Positions 24,455 through 34,767 of a stretch of DNA of 64,000 nucleotides are shown here, one piece after another. The notes beneath the pieces were generated by a model that was not told where the DNA came from, ran no database searches, and saw nothing but the letters and a program-made list of their open reading frames with translations. The position numbers and the translations under genes are program-made. The stretch spans positions 44,349,559 to 44,413,558 of the forward strand of contig NC_057765.1 of NCBI RefSeq assembly GCF_010389155.1, written 5' to 3'. Origin of the DNA: Erigeron canadensis. Its lineage: Eukaryota; Streptophyta; Magnoliopsida; Asterales; Asteraceae. Position 1 is the first letter of the stretch. The number at the start of each line of letters is the position of its first letter.

Positions 24455-24776
24455 TACAAATCTGCTCTAAATTTTCCTTTTTCCTCCCAAAAATATTCAA
24501 ATAAATTTCTCATATACAAATCTGCTCTAAAATTTCTCTCCGCCCTAATTTTCTCCAAATTCTCAATTTCACACACACTAAAACAAATGGAATCAAAAAG
24601 ACAATTAATTGACTTTTTACCTTCCAAATTCATCACCTTTATCAAACCCCAATCCAAATCCTATATCCTCAATTTTAAAATGGTTTATATCCCTCACAAT
24701 TGATCAAACCCAAACATACCCAGTATCTATTACCGGGAATCTAGAGGGTTATTGCTGAGAAAGCACGAAAATTTGG
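24455..24776 (+). pseudogene. truncated copy of the MEE44-like gene 5' end
   Basis: The leader, ATG (24587) and start of exon 1 of the intact gene at 26966 are repeated here (MESKRQ then divergence). Internal deletions remove the parts matching about 27000-27035 and 27118-27230, so the frame shifts and stops. Similarity ends after the GAGAAAGCACGAAAAT stretch (about 24750), where the sequence passes within some 30 bp into a copy of the TAF11 3' flank. It marks the right end of duplication copy 1. Confidence 0.85.
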
Positions 24777-25011
24777 AGGGTTATTATACATTGGTTATTG
24801 TATAATGCTAAATTTCATATTAACAAACTAGCAACCACACAGCAAACATACATAGTACCAAACATACATAGTAGCATACAGTGTTGAGCATGAACTTTCC
24901 ACTTTCAAACACCCATTTCTAACACCAGCTGACCACTTTACCCCTGCCGCCCAGTCTTCCTCTTTTTTCATTTTGGCACATCACTCTGATTTCTTTCATT
25001 GTTTTCACCTC

Positions 25012-25330
25012 CAAATGTACCCCTATTACCTCCACCACCATACTTACCCCAAAGGCCCCTTTCCCTCTTCCTCTTCTTCCGATTCAACACACCACTTGAA
25101 TTTGGTCCACTTTTTACACCACCGTCATTCATACCCCTAACTCCACCTGTACCCCTATTACCTTCACCACCATACTTACCTCAGCCGCCCCCTTCCCTCT
25201 TTCTCTTCTTCCGATTCAACTCACCACTCGAATTTCGTTCACCTTTTTCACCACCGCCATTGCTACCCATGCCGCCCCCTTCCCTCTTCCTCTTCTTATG
25301 ATTCAACACACCACTTGAATTTCGTCCACT
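25012..25330 (-). repeat. ~120-bp imperfect tandem repeats with coding-like minus strand
   Basis: Roughly three units, each containing CCTCTTCTTCCGATTCAAC and CACTTGAATTT-like blocks. Read on the minus strand the units give SSGVLNRKKRKREGG followed by GKYGGGGNRG-like Gly-rich segments, but stops and shifts interrupt the frame. Present in duplication copy 2 only. Confidence 0.5.
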
Positions 25331-25861
25331 TTTTTATCTCATTAAAAACTTGTAATAGCTGTATCAACTGTTATAATTGAGAGTACAATTTGTAATTTGT
25401 GCATTCTTAACCAACATAATTTTAGGGACGATTAGTGTACTCTGTTCAACTAAATGGGCTAAACAACTTGGTAAAGCTAAATATGTTATAACCTTAATAT
25501 TTATTTTTAAAATTCTAAACTTAAATGAATTAACATGTTAACTTAGTTTTCCCAACATCCGAGAGTGTATATAACCATTTGTTTAAATAAATAAATTCGT
25601 AATTGACTGAATCGGACTGGTTTACAACTCAATATTGTTTAGATTAAATTCCAACATGTTTATTTGTATGTAGTTAAAATTGTTGTGAGATTTTCACATC
25701 TTTAATTACAACTACCCCCAGACCAATATCTTAAGTTATGCTATAGAATCGGGAAAGAAAAATTACTTCGAATCCATGTCTTCTTTTTGAAAATTTACAT
25801 TTTTGTCTTTTCTATGTCCCATTAAAAATCAAAAATCCAATATTGGTCATCAAATACCTAA

Positions 25862-26760
25862 GGGGGTGGGAGTGGTTTCCCCAACCCCAAAATTCCCCAA
25901 ATTTCCACATCACCATCTTCCAATAAAAACCTTCCACCTCAAACTTCCCCAATTCACCCCAAATCACCCCAAAACTATGACGCCACTCACCCCAACCCCA
26001 ATTTTCAAATCATCATTTTTATTTCCATTTATTTTTACTCTATAAATTTAAAACATAAAAAAACATTCATTAATAATTAAAAAAATACATAATAATACTT
26101 GGAAAAAAAAAACAACGAAACTAAAAACAAGTCCAACAGTTATTTGAATGAAAACATTACACGAACGAAACTAAAAAGGGCATTGCCATCCATGTCTTGC
26201 GGCAATTTCGCGTTTCTCGCTAAGAACGATTTCCAACATCACGGGATCGGTTATATGAGCATGCGAGTTGGTGAAAAACAAGATGTCCCGCTGTCTTGCG
26301 CGCCTCTCATCCGTCTCGTGTTTTTCTTCCAAGTATCTCGTTTTCCTTTTGGCGTACTCGCTAATGTCATCCGCCACAGTTGAAAAGGCGGATCCGGATG
26401 TGGATGCCTCCTTTTGCGCGCCTTTTTTTTTTATAAAAGTGGAGGTTTTTGGATTTGAAGGTTGTGTTGTGTAATGTTGTTTAAAAATGGTGTTGGATAT
26501 ATATAGTGAAAAGAAAGATGGGTGAGATTTAAAAAAAAAAAAAGCAACGGTAAACATTCTAGCCGTTGGCTGGGTCCCACGACCACGTGGCTCATGCTGG
26601 TTGGGTGTTTGACTTCAAGCGGGCCCCCCTTGCGTTTCTCTTTCTTCGGTGTTCGAACCCCAAACCGGCTTCACCTTTCCCCACCCCGACCCACCGGCGG
26701 CGGTGTTCCCACGCGGGACCGGGGTTCACCGCGCCTCACCCCACAACGACTCCCACCCCC
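25862..26760 (-). mobile_element. non-autonomous PIF/Harbinger element
   Basis: 899 bp with inverted ends GGGGGTGGGAGTGGTT (left) and, reverse-complemented, GGGGGTGGGAGTCGTT (right), flanked by a TAA target duplication (25859-25861, 26761-26763), the TWA 3-bp site of this superfamily. The paralogous copy at 22160-22185 has the uninterrupted site (CTAACGACAAAAG against TAAGGATAAAAT). Inside is a remnant of the ORF1 (Myb/SANT-like) protein; no DDE transposase is present. Confidence 0.88.
26171..26470 (-). pseudogene. Harbinger ORF1 C-terminal remnant
   Basis: A minus-strand frame reads KEASTSGSAFSTVADDISEY, then a Lys/Arg/Glu-rich helical stretch (KRKTRYLEEKHETDERRARQ) and HITDPVMLEIVLSEKREIAA. 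This resembles the C-terminal, NAM-associated part of Myb/SANT-like proteins encoded next to PIF/Harbinger transposases. The DNA-binding N-terminus is missing. Assignment rests on the context inside a Harbinger element and general resemblance. Confidence 0.55.
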
Positions 26761-26965
26761 TAAGGATAAAATAGTAAAAAAACTAAAATATCAAAGTTAG
26801 AAAAAAAATTCTCTTTTTTGTCAACTCCAGCAAAAATGGTTCTTTCCCTTTTCCTCCCAAAAACATTCAAATAAAATTTCTCTACAAATCTGCTCCTGAA
26901 ATTTCTCTCCCAAAAACAAGCCCTAATTATCTCCAAATTCCCAATTTTCACACACACTAAAAAAA

Positions 26966-29900
26966 ATGGAATCAAAAAGACAAATAATTGATTCTTTAAC
27001 TTCACATATTTCACTTTACAATTCCCAATTACCAAATTCATCACCTTTATCAAACCCCAATCCAAACCCTAGATCCTCAATTTTAAAATGGTTTAAATCA
27101 CTCACAGTTGATCAAAGACAATCTTATTTAACAATTGTTGATAAGTCTTTTACACAATTATTGATTCAATTGCAATTGAAAGTCAAAAATAATGGATGTG
27201 GTTTGTTTATCATACTTCCTGATATTCCATCGTCGAACCCGAACATACCCAGTTTCTGTTACCGGAAATCTGGAGGGTTATTGTTGAGAAAGCACGAAAA
27301 TTCGGTGACCCAGATGGCTGTTAGGGAATCTTTGAGGTTGTTTGATTCAAAAGAAGGTGAAAAGGTTGAAGCTTTATGTTGTTGTTTGGATTCGGTTACG
27401 GTTAGTAAAGAGTTTATTGAAAATGTGGATAGATTTGTTGAGATAATGGACGATATTTCGAATGGGGAGTTTTTGAGAGGTGAAGAGAGTGTGTTGGTGA
27501 TGGGATCATTGGATTGGGTTGAATTGAATTGGTTGAAAGCAAAAGGCTATTATAGTGTCGAGGCGTTTGTTGCGAATAAGTTGGAGTTGGCTTTGAGGTT
27601 GGCTTGGTTGCATTCGAATATCGGGAAGAAGAGAGGAGTGAAGTCAAAAGAGAAGTCTGCTTGTGCAAACGCAGGTGTGGCGCAAAATGTGTTTTGGAGA
27701 AAGAAAGGGTGTGTGGATTGGTGGATGAAGTTGGATGATGTCACAAAAAGGAATGTTTTCAGGGGAGTACTGGGAAAAGCCGCTAGAGCTTTGGTACTTT
27801 TTTTGCTAACCTATTTATTGCTATTAACTTTTTTGCGTATTTATTTAATATCTTTATTAATCTGCTCATCATGGAAAAATCAATACATTATTGCTGAATG
27901 TTGTGCTATGTGAATTAATTTGGGTTAGTTTTATATGGAGGTACGTGAAGTTCAGGTTGCCCGTAGTTTTCTAGGCTGCATTTGAACTGATTACTGTGAT
28001 TTGAAGTAGCAATAATAGCTAACAAGTGTATAGGTTAACTGATTGTAAAGTTTTATTTCAGACTAGTCGGATCAACTACTCAAATGTGGGCTTTTAAGTA
28101 AAGTTAATCTTAAGAAATTGAATATCAAGGTGAATGTATGTAATATACCTACAGGTCCCTACTATTTTGAAAATGCATACCCAAACTCTTCCTAAGGGAT
28201 ATCTGATGTGTATATGTTGTACTATAGATTCTAAATGTACCATAGTTTGCCTATTATGATTTTATGGTATTCCTGTTATACTTTGAACAAGAATGATATA
28301 ATTTTTCCAAATTCAGACTCATGACATTTTGTATGGAAGAAGCACTGGTATGGAGGACGAGTTGCATACCACTAGTGGGAGAGATAGACGATCCTTGAGA
28401 TACAACGACCCTAGGTCGCGCCAAGCGAGCATCAATATTCTTAAAGGGAAAGATGTAGAATCAGGGTCAACTCTTTTTATTCCTCTGCCTAATAATTTAT
28501 CTTCAATAGCCCATAAATTGAATCAGCTTTTAGTTGTTTGTGAGATTTCATCAACGTTACTAGCATTTGAGCATGGCCAATTTGATGAGGAGTCACTTTT
28601 CTTTAGCTCACTGGGGTCTCTTAGTACTATTTCTGATCGCTTATTAAGGAGATTGCGGGGTTTACTCATGGTTGTTTCTCTTGATTTCACGAAACTTGAA
28701 CTTCTTGAAGATCTAAGTTCAACCAAGTCTGTAAAGAAACCAAAATCGAAATCAAAATCTGTTTCTGGTAAGAAGGGGAAGTCACGTGATGTAAAAAACC
28801 CGATTCCTATTCAAAAATCACTTGACAGTAATTCCACTTCAGACAAGCCAGCCAAGGTGAACTTTTCTTAGTCATATAGTTCAGTCTTCTCTTTGTATTG
28901 AAATATCCTTTATAAACCGTTTTTGCATTATATTGTGAAGGTGGCAATTTTGAGTTTTTTACTTTTGAGATGAGTCAATAAATTGGGCTATTTTTAATCT
29001 CGTACGTGTCCGATGGGAGTGGGTTAAAAGTCGCCTAAAGTGTATGTTTTATGCATAAATCCTCCTGAAATTGTTTTATTCAAGATAAAGTTTATCTCTG
29101 TAATATGTTCTTGTAATAGCATTGAACACATTAATTATTTTTAACCTTTATGAAATGGCAAAATGTGTTTTGAGTCAGCACGGCCCATCACCCAACCTGC
29201 ATGACCCACCCATCTTTACTTTTCTTTGTTCCAATCTAAATTGACCTGTCATTTGATATTGCATGGAATATTTCAGGTTGAGAGAGATACGTTGAATATT
29301 CAAATAAACGATCTCAAAAGTGATGCTCCGTCGACACCAGCCGAAATGGTTGTACTTTGTCAATTTATGTAAAATACAGATCCTATGCTTTATGATGATG
29401 AATGATCTATAACTCATTGAATGTTATCAGGAACATGACAATGGTATCATCAATGGAACAGTGCAAAGAACCTCAAAGAAGAGTAAGAGAGCAAGAAAGA
29501 AACATAAAAAGGATGGCATAAGCAATCAAGTAAAAAATATCGATTCCCATACTGCTTCTGCAAAATCCAGTTTGTCAACTGATGATCACAAATTGGTATC
29601 CGAGATTTTTGACAACAAAATAGTTTCCAATGGTATAAGCATGGTTGAAAATCTAGTAGAAGCTAATGATGTGTCACCTGATACCTTACCTATGGTTGAA
29701 AATGGTCATATCATTGAAAGTCAACATATTGACTCTATCGAGCCTGAGCATATAAAGGAAGTAGATACACACTCTTTAGTTTTTAGCAAGGAAAATAAAG
29801 AACAAAATCCGGTAGTTGTTCATGATGTTGGACCCGTGAGCTTTGCGGGAAACCCACCATACGAGTGGCATGGTGCATCACCCCAATTATCATTTGTAAA

Positions 29901-31926
29901 CCCACACCTCCCCGCCACTACAGATAGATTACATCTAGATGTTGGTCACAACTGGCAAAATCATTTTCACCAGTCGGGCTTTGTACACACAGTTGGGCTT
30001 TGTACACATGATAATCATTGGGTTGGTGAAGACGATTTTGCAGTTTCAGGAATGGATTATAGTCAATATTTTGGTGGCGGTGTGATGTATTGGGATTCTT
30101 CTGATCACCCTGTGGCTGGTGCCACCTTTTCTCGCCCACCCTCTCTTAGCTCAGATGACAGCTCATGGGCTTTGCGGGAAGCAGATATGAACCAAACCGT
30201 TGATGACATGGTCGCGTTTTCATCCTCGTATAGTACAAATGGGCTGACATCACCGTCCGCCGCATCATTTTGCACGCCTTTTGATCCACTTGGCTATGTT
30301 ATACCCAGTGAGGTAGCTGGTAAAATGGCTGACTTATCCGATGAGAACATTCCTGGCTCTTTAGCAACTTTCCCAGGTGATATCGAAGCAAAGACTGGAG
30401 ATTTATTCCCGTATCCCATTTTACGACCTATTATAATTCCCAGTATCTCACGGGATCGGTCACGGGAATTCAAACGTAATTATGAACACAGAAGCCCATG
30501 CGTTCCTCCTAGCAGACGGGAAGAACCTCGAATTAAGAGACCACCATCACCTGTTGTGCTTTGTGTTCCACCTGTTCCCGATTCCAGAAAGCAACGAGCC
30601 TTTCCCACTGTTCGATCGGGTAGCTCGAGTCCACGGCATTGGGGCGTCAAAGGTTGGTTTCATGATGGGATTAGTTTTGAGGAGGCATGTGTTAGAGTTG
30701 ATGGTAGTGAAGTTGTTTGGCCTTCATGGAGAAAAAAAAGTCTTTCAGCTCGTCAGTTGACTCAAAACTTACCTGGAGCGTTGTTGCAGGATCGTCTCAT
30801 TGCTATATCACAGCTAACGCGTGATCAGGAACATCCTGATTTGGCGATCCCTCTTCAATCACGTGAATTGCATGATTGTTCTACTCGGCTAGCATCTCTT
30901 CCCGTCATGCACAGTTTACTAAACGATGAAATTGACTCGTTTTGTAAACAGGTGGCTGGGGTCAACTTGAGTAGAAAACCGTATATCAACTGGGCGGTAA
31001 AAAGGGTCACACGCTCTCTTCAGGTGTTATGGCCACGGTCCCGAACAAACATTTTCGGTTCAAATGCAACGGGCTTATCCCTTCCAACAAGTGATGTTGA
31101 TCTTGTGGTTTGCCTTCCTCCTGTTCGAAACTTGGAACCTATAAAAGAAGCAGGAATCTTGGAAGGGCGGAATGGAATCAAAGAAACTTGTCTTCAACAT
31201 GCTGCTCGATATCTAGCTAATCAAGAATGGGTAAAGAACGATTCCTTAAAAATTGTTGAAAATACCGCTATACCCATTATCATGCTCATTGTGGAAGTTC
31301 CTTCAGATATTGTTGTTTCTGTTGACCAAGAAAACTGTTCACAAAACGATACCAGTGTGCAAACAATTCGGATTGACATTAGTTTTAAAGCCCCATCACA
31401 CACTGGATTACAAACTACAGAACTCGTTAAGGAGCTCACTGAACAATTTCCTGCATCTACCCCTCTCGCTTTAGTGTTAAAACAGTTTTTAGCTGATCGT
31501 AGTCTGGACCAATCTTATTCGGGTGGTCTGAGTTCCTATTGTTTAATTTTGTTGATAACACGTTTTCTTCAACATGAACATCATTATGGGAAGCCGATTA
31601 ATCAAAATTTCGGATGTCTTTTAATGGATTTTTTCTACTTTTTTGGGAATGTCTTTGATCCACGCCAGATGCGGATTTCGGTTCAGGGTAGTGGTGTGTA
31701 TATAAATCGAGAGAGAGGGTATAGTATAGATCCGATTTATATTGATGATCCTTTGTTTCCTGCAAATAATGTTGGGAGAAATTGCTTTAGAATACATCAG
31801 TGTATAAAGGCGTTTGCAGATGCTTATACTACTTTGGAGGATCAACTTGATAAATGTGATTCGACTAATGAATCGATATCATTGAAGCTACTCCCCCTAA
31901 TTATTCCCAGTATTGCTCCTTTATAG
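26966..31926 (+). CDS. MEE44: MEE44-like nucleotidyltransferase (non-canonical poly(A) polymerase family)
   Basis: Four exons: 26966-27793, 28317-28856, 29277-29348 and 29431-31926, all phase 0, giving 1311 aa. The C-terminal third holds a polymerase-beta-like core: G1023/S1024 of FGSNATGLSLPTSDVDLVV, metal-binding D1035 and D1037, and third Asp D1129 in RIDISFK. A PAP-associated domain follows (SGGLSSYCLILLITRFLQ) and the tail reads NNVGRNCFRIHQCIKAF. The long N-terminal half is plant-specific, with a basic KKSKRARKKHKK stretch after residue 493. It resembles Arabidopsis At4g00060 (MEE44), linked by name to embryo arrest; substrate is not established. All catalytic residues are present. The first part is also found as a pseudogene at 24455. 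Confidence 0.9.
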
Positions 31927-33175
31927 ATGATTTTATCATCGGAACCTTCATATATGTCATATGTGGAAACACATAGTTTCATCGGTTGACATCTAGAGGT
32001 CTTCTAGGCTGAAGTTTTTCACCAATGAGGATGTCAATAGCCATGTTGACCGCACTAGTATCCTTTCCTGATGAAAATATTGGTTTACTGTCCCTTGGGC
32101 ATCATCTATGAAGGCTGCTTCAGGATCAAGGATGGATCGGGATTCTTACCATTTCTACCCTTGCATTTCACTCCAGTGGATTAGGAGGTTATAGTTGCAG
32201 AGTTTCAGTAACTTCCAACTAAATCCTTTTCTGGACCTACTGTCTTCAGGGCTGGAACATATATGCTAAGGTACACAATTTTGTGTTTAAGAACTTATAA
32301 GTGGACGTTCTGACTCGTTTACTTATTAATAGGTCTGATTCAGGCTATGTTTTCATCTGGACCGGGTCAAACAGGGTAAAAAAAAAATAACAAACAGAGA
32401 ACTGGATACGTCTGAATCATGTTAATCGTAAAACTAGGTTACCTGTTTTAATTTGGACCCAACCCACCTGACCCCTCTTTTATGCTGCCGTTCATTGCAA
32501 ACAGTTTGTTGGACCCGTTCGCTTTTCCACCTTTTAGGTGCGCCTCCGTGGTCCCTTTGGGAGCTATACTGCCTGATGTGTTTTGCTTCACCAAATTGAG
32601 TGGCTAGAGATAGGGACACCACACACATGTATGGGGTTGGCGATGGTTCATTGATTGATTCTTCACGAGGATCTATCCCACCCCTCTCAAAGCTTCCAGT
32701 ATCATTTTCATGTCACTTGATTGGCTCTATTTAACGAGTTGCAGTTCTTAAGTTATATATGTATCAATGCGATATGCATTTCTACGGTCGTGATGGTAAA
32801 GTTAGTTGTCTCCCTGCCTTGCAGGCTTCATGAAACTACAGTCCTGGTAATTTATTTGGCCTGCTCCTACTCATTAGCCCTTCAGTAGCTATATAATTTT
32901 TCTTAGTTTGTAAAGTTTATAAATAAGAATTAGGTGATTTTGTTCTATTATTTTTCTTCAATTTGTATTTGATTAGGAGATAGCCTGCCTCTTGAAAGCA
33001 AGTTGTAGTTAGTATGAATGGTTATAAGAAGATTACAATAACTGAACTCTAGAACATGTACTTTTAGAATTTTTTGGTTATTAGGAATTTGGCTTCATAG
33101 GTGTCTGAATGTTTGTTTTAAAGCATTCCAAACTTTGTGTGTATAAATGCAACTGGATAAACTATATACTGTGAT
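31927..33175. other. 3' flank of the MEE44-like gene, no gene seen
   Basis: Probable 3'UTR followed by intergenic DNA of mixed composition. Only short unsupported frames are present. Confidence 0.35.
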
Positions 33176-33290
33176 GCATGTGTGAGAGTCACCGGACATA
33201 AGTTTTATGCGGTGTCTGATCTAAGTACCAAACGGTATATGGGACCAGAGGGTTCCCATAAACCCATCCATTTACCTTTTTTCTTTTTAT
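33176..33290 (+). mobile_element. 3' fragment of a tRNA-derived SINE
   Basis: AGTACCAAACGGTATATGGG...CCATTTACC followed by a T-rich tail matches, with divergence, the 3' part of the SINE at 55690-55907 (GGTACCAAATGGTACATAAG...CAATTACC then T run). No A or B box remains. Confidence 0.5.
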
Positions 33291-33928
33291 ATAGAAACTT
33301 AAATAAATAACATTATACTATATTATTATTATATTATCTTATATATATGATTGATACAATTTTTCACGTGGCATTTTCTGGAATTTTGCTTTGGCATTGG
33401 AGATCCTTCCGGGGATTCGTAGGATTTTTGGTTTCCATCAATCCAGGCGTTAAGCTAAAGAGACAGCAACAGCTCATCTAAACTTACTCGCAGCCATCAC
33501 AAGACCCACTTTCATCATCTGCCTGACTCCTTAACCAATTAACTTTTGTTAATCGTAACTACACTTGAGAAAACAGCGTTTGTAAAATGTAACCCTATGC
33601 TGTGACTTCATACAATTATAGTAAACGTAAGGTCGTGCGTCACCACGTTGGCTTCTTTGCCGTCAACCATTACTGCGGCAACATCATTCACCACATCAAG
33701 TTCGAGTAAGAGCGTCCTTTATCTTCAAAATACGTAAGCATAAAGGAAACAAAATAAATGTTACATATCCTATTAGTATCGGAATTTGAAGTTTTTTAAT
33801 TCAGTGTATGGTAAACATACCATTAAACGAAAAAGATAGGACATAACTCTTATTAATGTATTATTTTATCACTAAACGAAAGAGATATCACTTGGTTTAT
33901 TGGGTGTCAAGCATGAGTATTACCAATG

Positions 33929-33936
33929 GAATATGC
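33929..33936 (+). promoter_or_regulatory. P1BS site (GNATATNC), distal
   Basis: GAATATGC fits the PHR1-binding consensus known from phosphate-starvation genes. It lies in the upstream copy of the duplicated module, about 830 bp before the SPX start codon. Confidence 0.5.
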
Positions 33937-34533
33937 CTAAAATTGTCTTGATTATAAGAAACAATAAAAGGAAAAAAAAAAAAGCTAATGCGAATTGGTT
34001 TTAAGAGCATCAAATGTGAATGTGTGATGTCATCAAAAATACCATCCAATCTCATATGTAGATACATACTGTCTTGAAAGTTGAAACTATAGTGAATACT
34101 ATTTGAAGAACTAATATTTTGATTGAGAGATTATAAGAAACGTGTGAAGATATATGCTCTCTTATTAACAAAAAGTTACAAAATGAGAGTTTGTGAACAC
34201 AACCCAAAAGGTTAAATTTTGTTTATAATAAAATTTGTATCAATTTGACAAATAAAATCACAATCATATAATTTTGCAAGACACTTTGAGATATTCTAAG
34301 TGCATTTTGGTTAACGTTAAGTATACAAATGAACGGCACATATGAGATATCCTACTAGAATCGGAATTTGAACTATATAAATTAAGTTCATGGTAAATAT
34401 ACCATCAATTTAGTGATATAAAAATAAAAATAGGACAAAAAGTCCTATCAATGTGTGTTATTTTATTGCCAAAATAAGTGAGAATGTGAGATATCACTTG
34501 GTGTTGGCCTATAAAGCATGAGTATTACCAATG

Positions 34534-34541
34534 GAATATGC
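34534..34541 (+). promoter_or_regulatory. P1BS site (GNATATNC), proximal 1
   Basis: GAATATGC in the downstream module copy, about 230 bp before the SPX start codon. SPX1/SPX3 genes are known PHR1 targets through such sites. Confidence 0.65.
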
Positions 34542-34618
34542 CAAGAATTTAGAATTCTCTTGCATCAAAGACTACTCAATTCGTACCTTTTTTCTAACTG
34601 CCACTTCATTCACGCCAA

Positions 34619-34626
34619 GCATATGC
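34619..34626 (+). promoter_or_regulatory. P1BS site (GNATATNC), proximal 2
   Basis: GCATATGC, a perfect palindromic match, about 140 bp before the SPX start codon and 78 bp from proximal site 1. PHR1 binds imperfect palindromes as a dimer. Confidence 0.7.
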
Positions 34627-34767
34627 TCTTCAAATATTCTAGCCCTCTCTTGCTAATAAATTCTCACAAATTTTAACATTTTTCATTACAAATATTGATC
34701 TTTTTATAGATTTTGAGCCTTTTAACAACACCCAGATTTTAGTTATAAGGGTGTGTTAGACCAAAAC

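Larger units (their letters stand above)
20571..24776. repeat. tandem segmental duplication, copy 1
   Basis: Segments 20571-20700 and 21625-22175 in the TAF11 3' flank, and 24455-24776 (a truncated MEE44-like 5' end), recur in the same order in copy 2 (24777-27295). The copies diverge by substitutions and large indels: copy 1 carries extra DNA at 20899-21565 and 22180-24390, and copy 2 carries a repeat block and a Harbinger element. The order fits one tandem duplication whose left end lies in the TAF11 flank and right end inside exon 1 of the downstream gene. Confidence 0.7.
24777..27295. repeat. tandem segmental duplication, copy 2
   Basis: 24778-24905 and 25333-25860 match the TAF11 3' flank (20571-20700 and 21625-22175), then after the Harbinger element the sequence runs into the leader and exon 1 of the intact MEE44-like gene, which match 24455-24776. 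Confidence 0.7.
33730..34560 (+). promoter_or_regulatory. duplicated promoter module upstream of the SPX gene
   Basis: A segment of about 200 bp (33745-33940) is repeated at 34335-34545 in the same orientation. Shared landmarks are TCGGAATTTGAA, ATGGTAAA-ATACCAT, AGATATCACTTGG and GCATGAGTATTACCAATGG. Each copy ends in a P1BS-type site GAATATGC. The copies differ by many substitutions, so the duplication is not recent. Confidence 0.7.

Noticed and set aside
26171..26557. The 128-aa minus-strand frame as a host gene
   Set aside because: It lies wholly inside the Harbinger element and resembles only the C-terminal part of an element-encoded protein.
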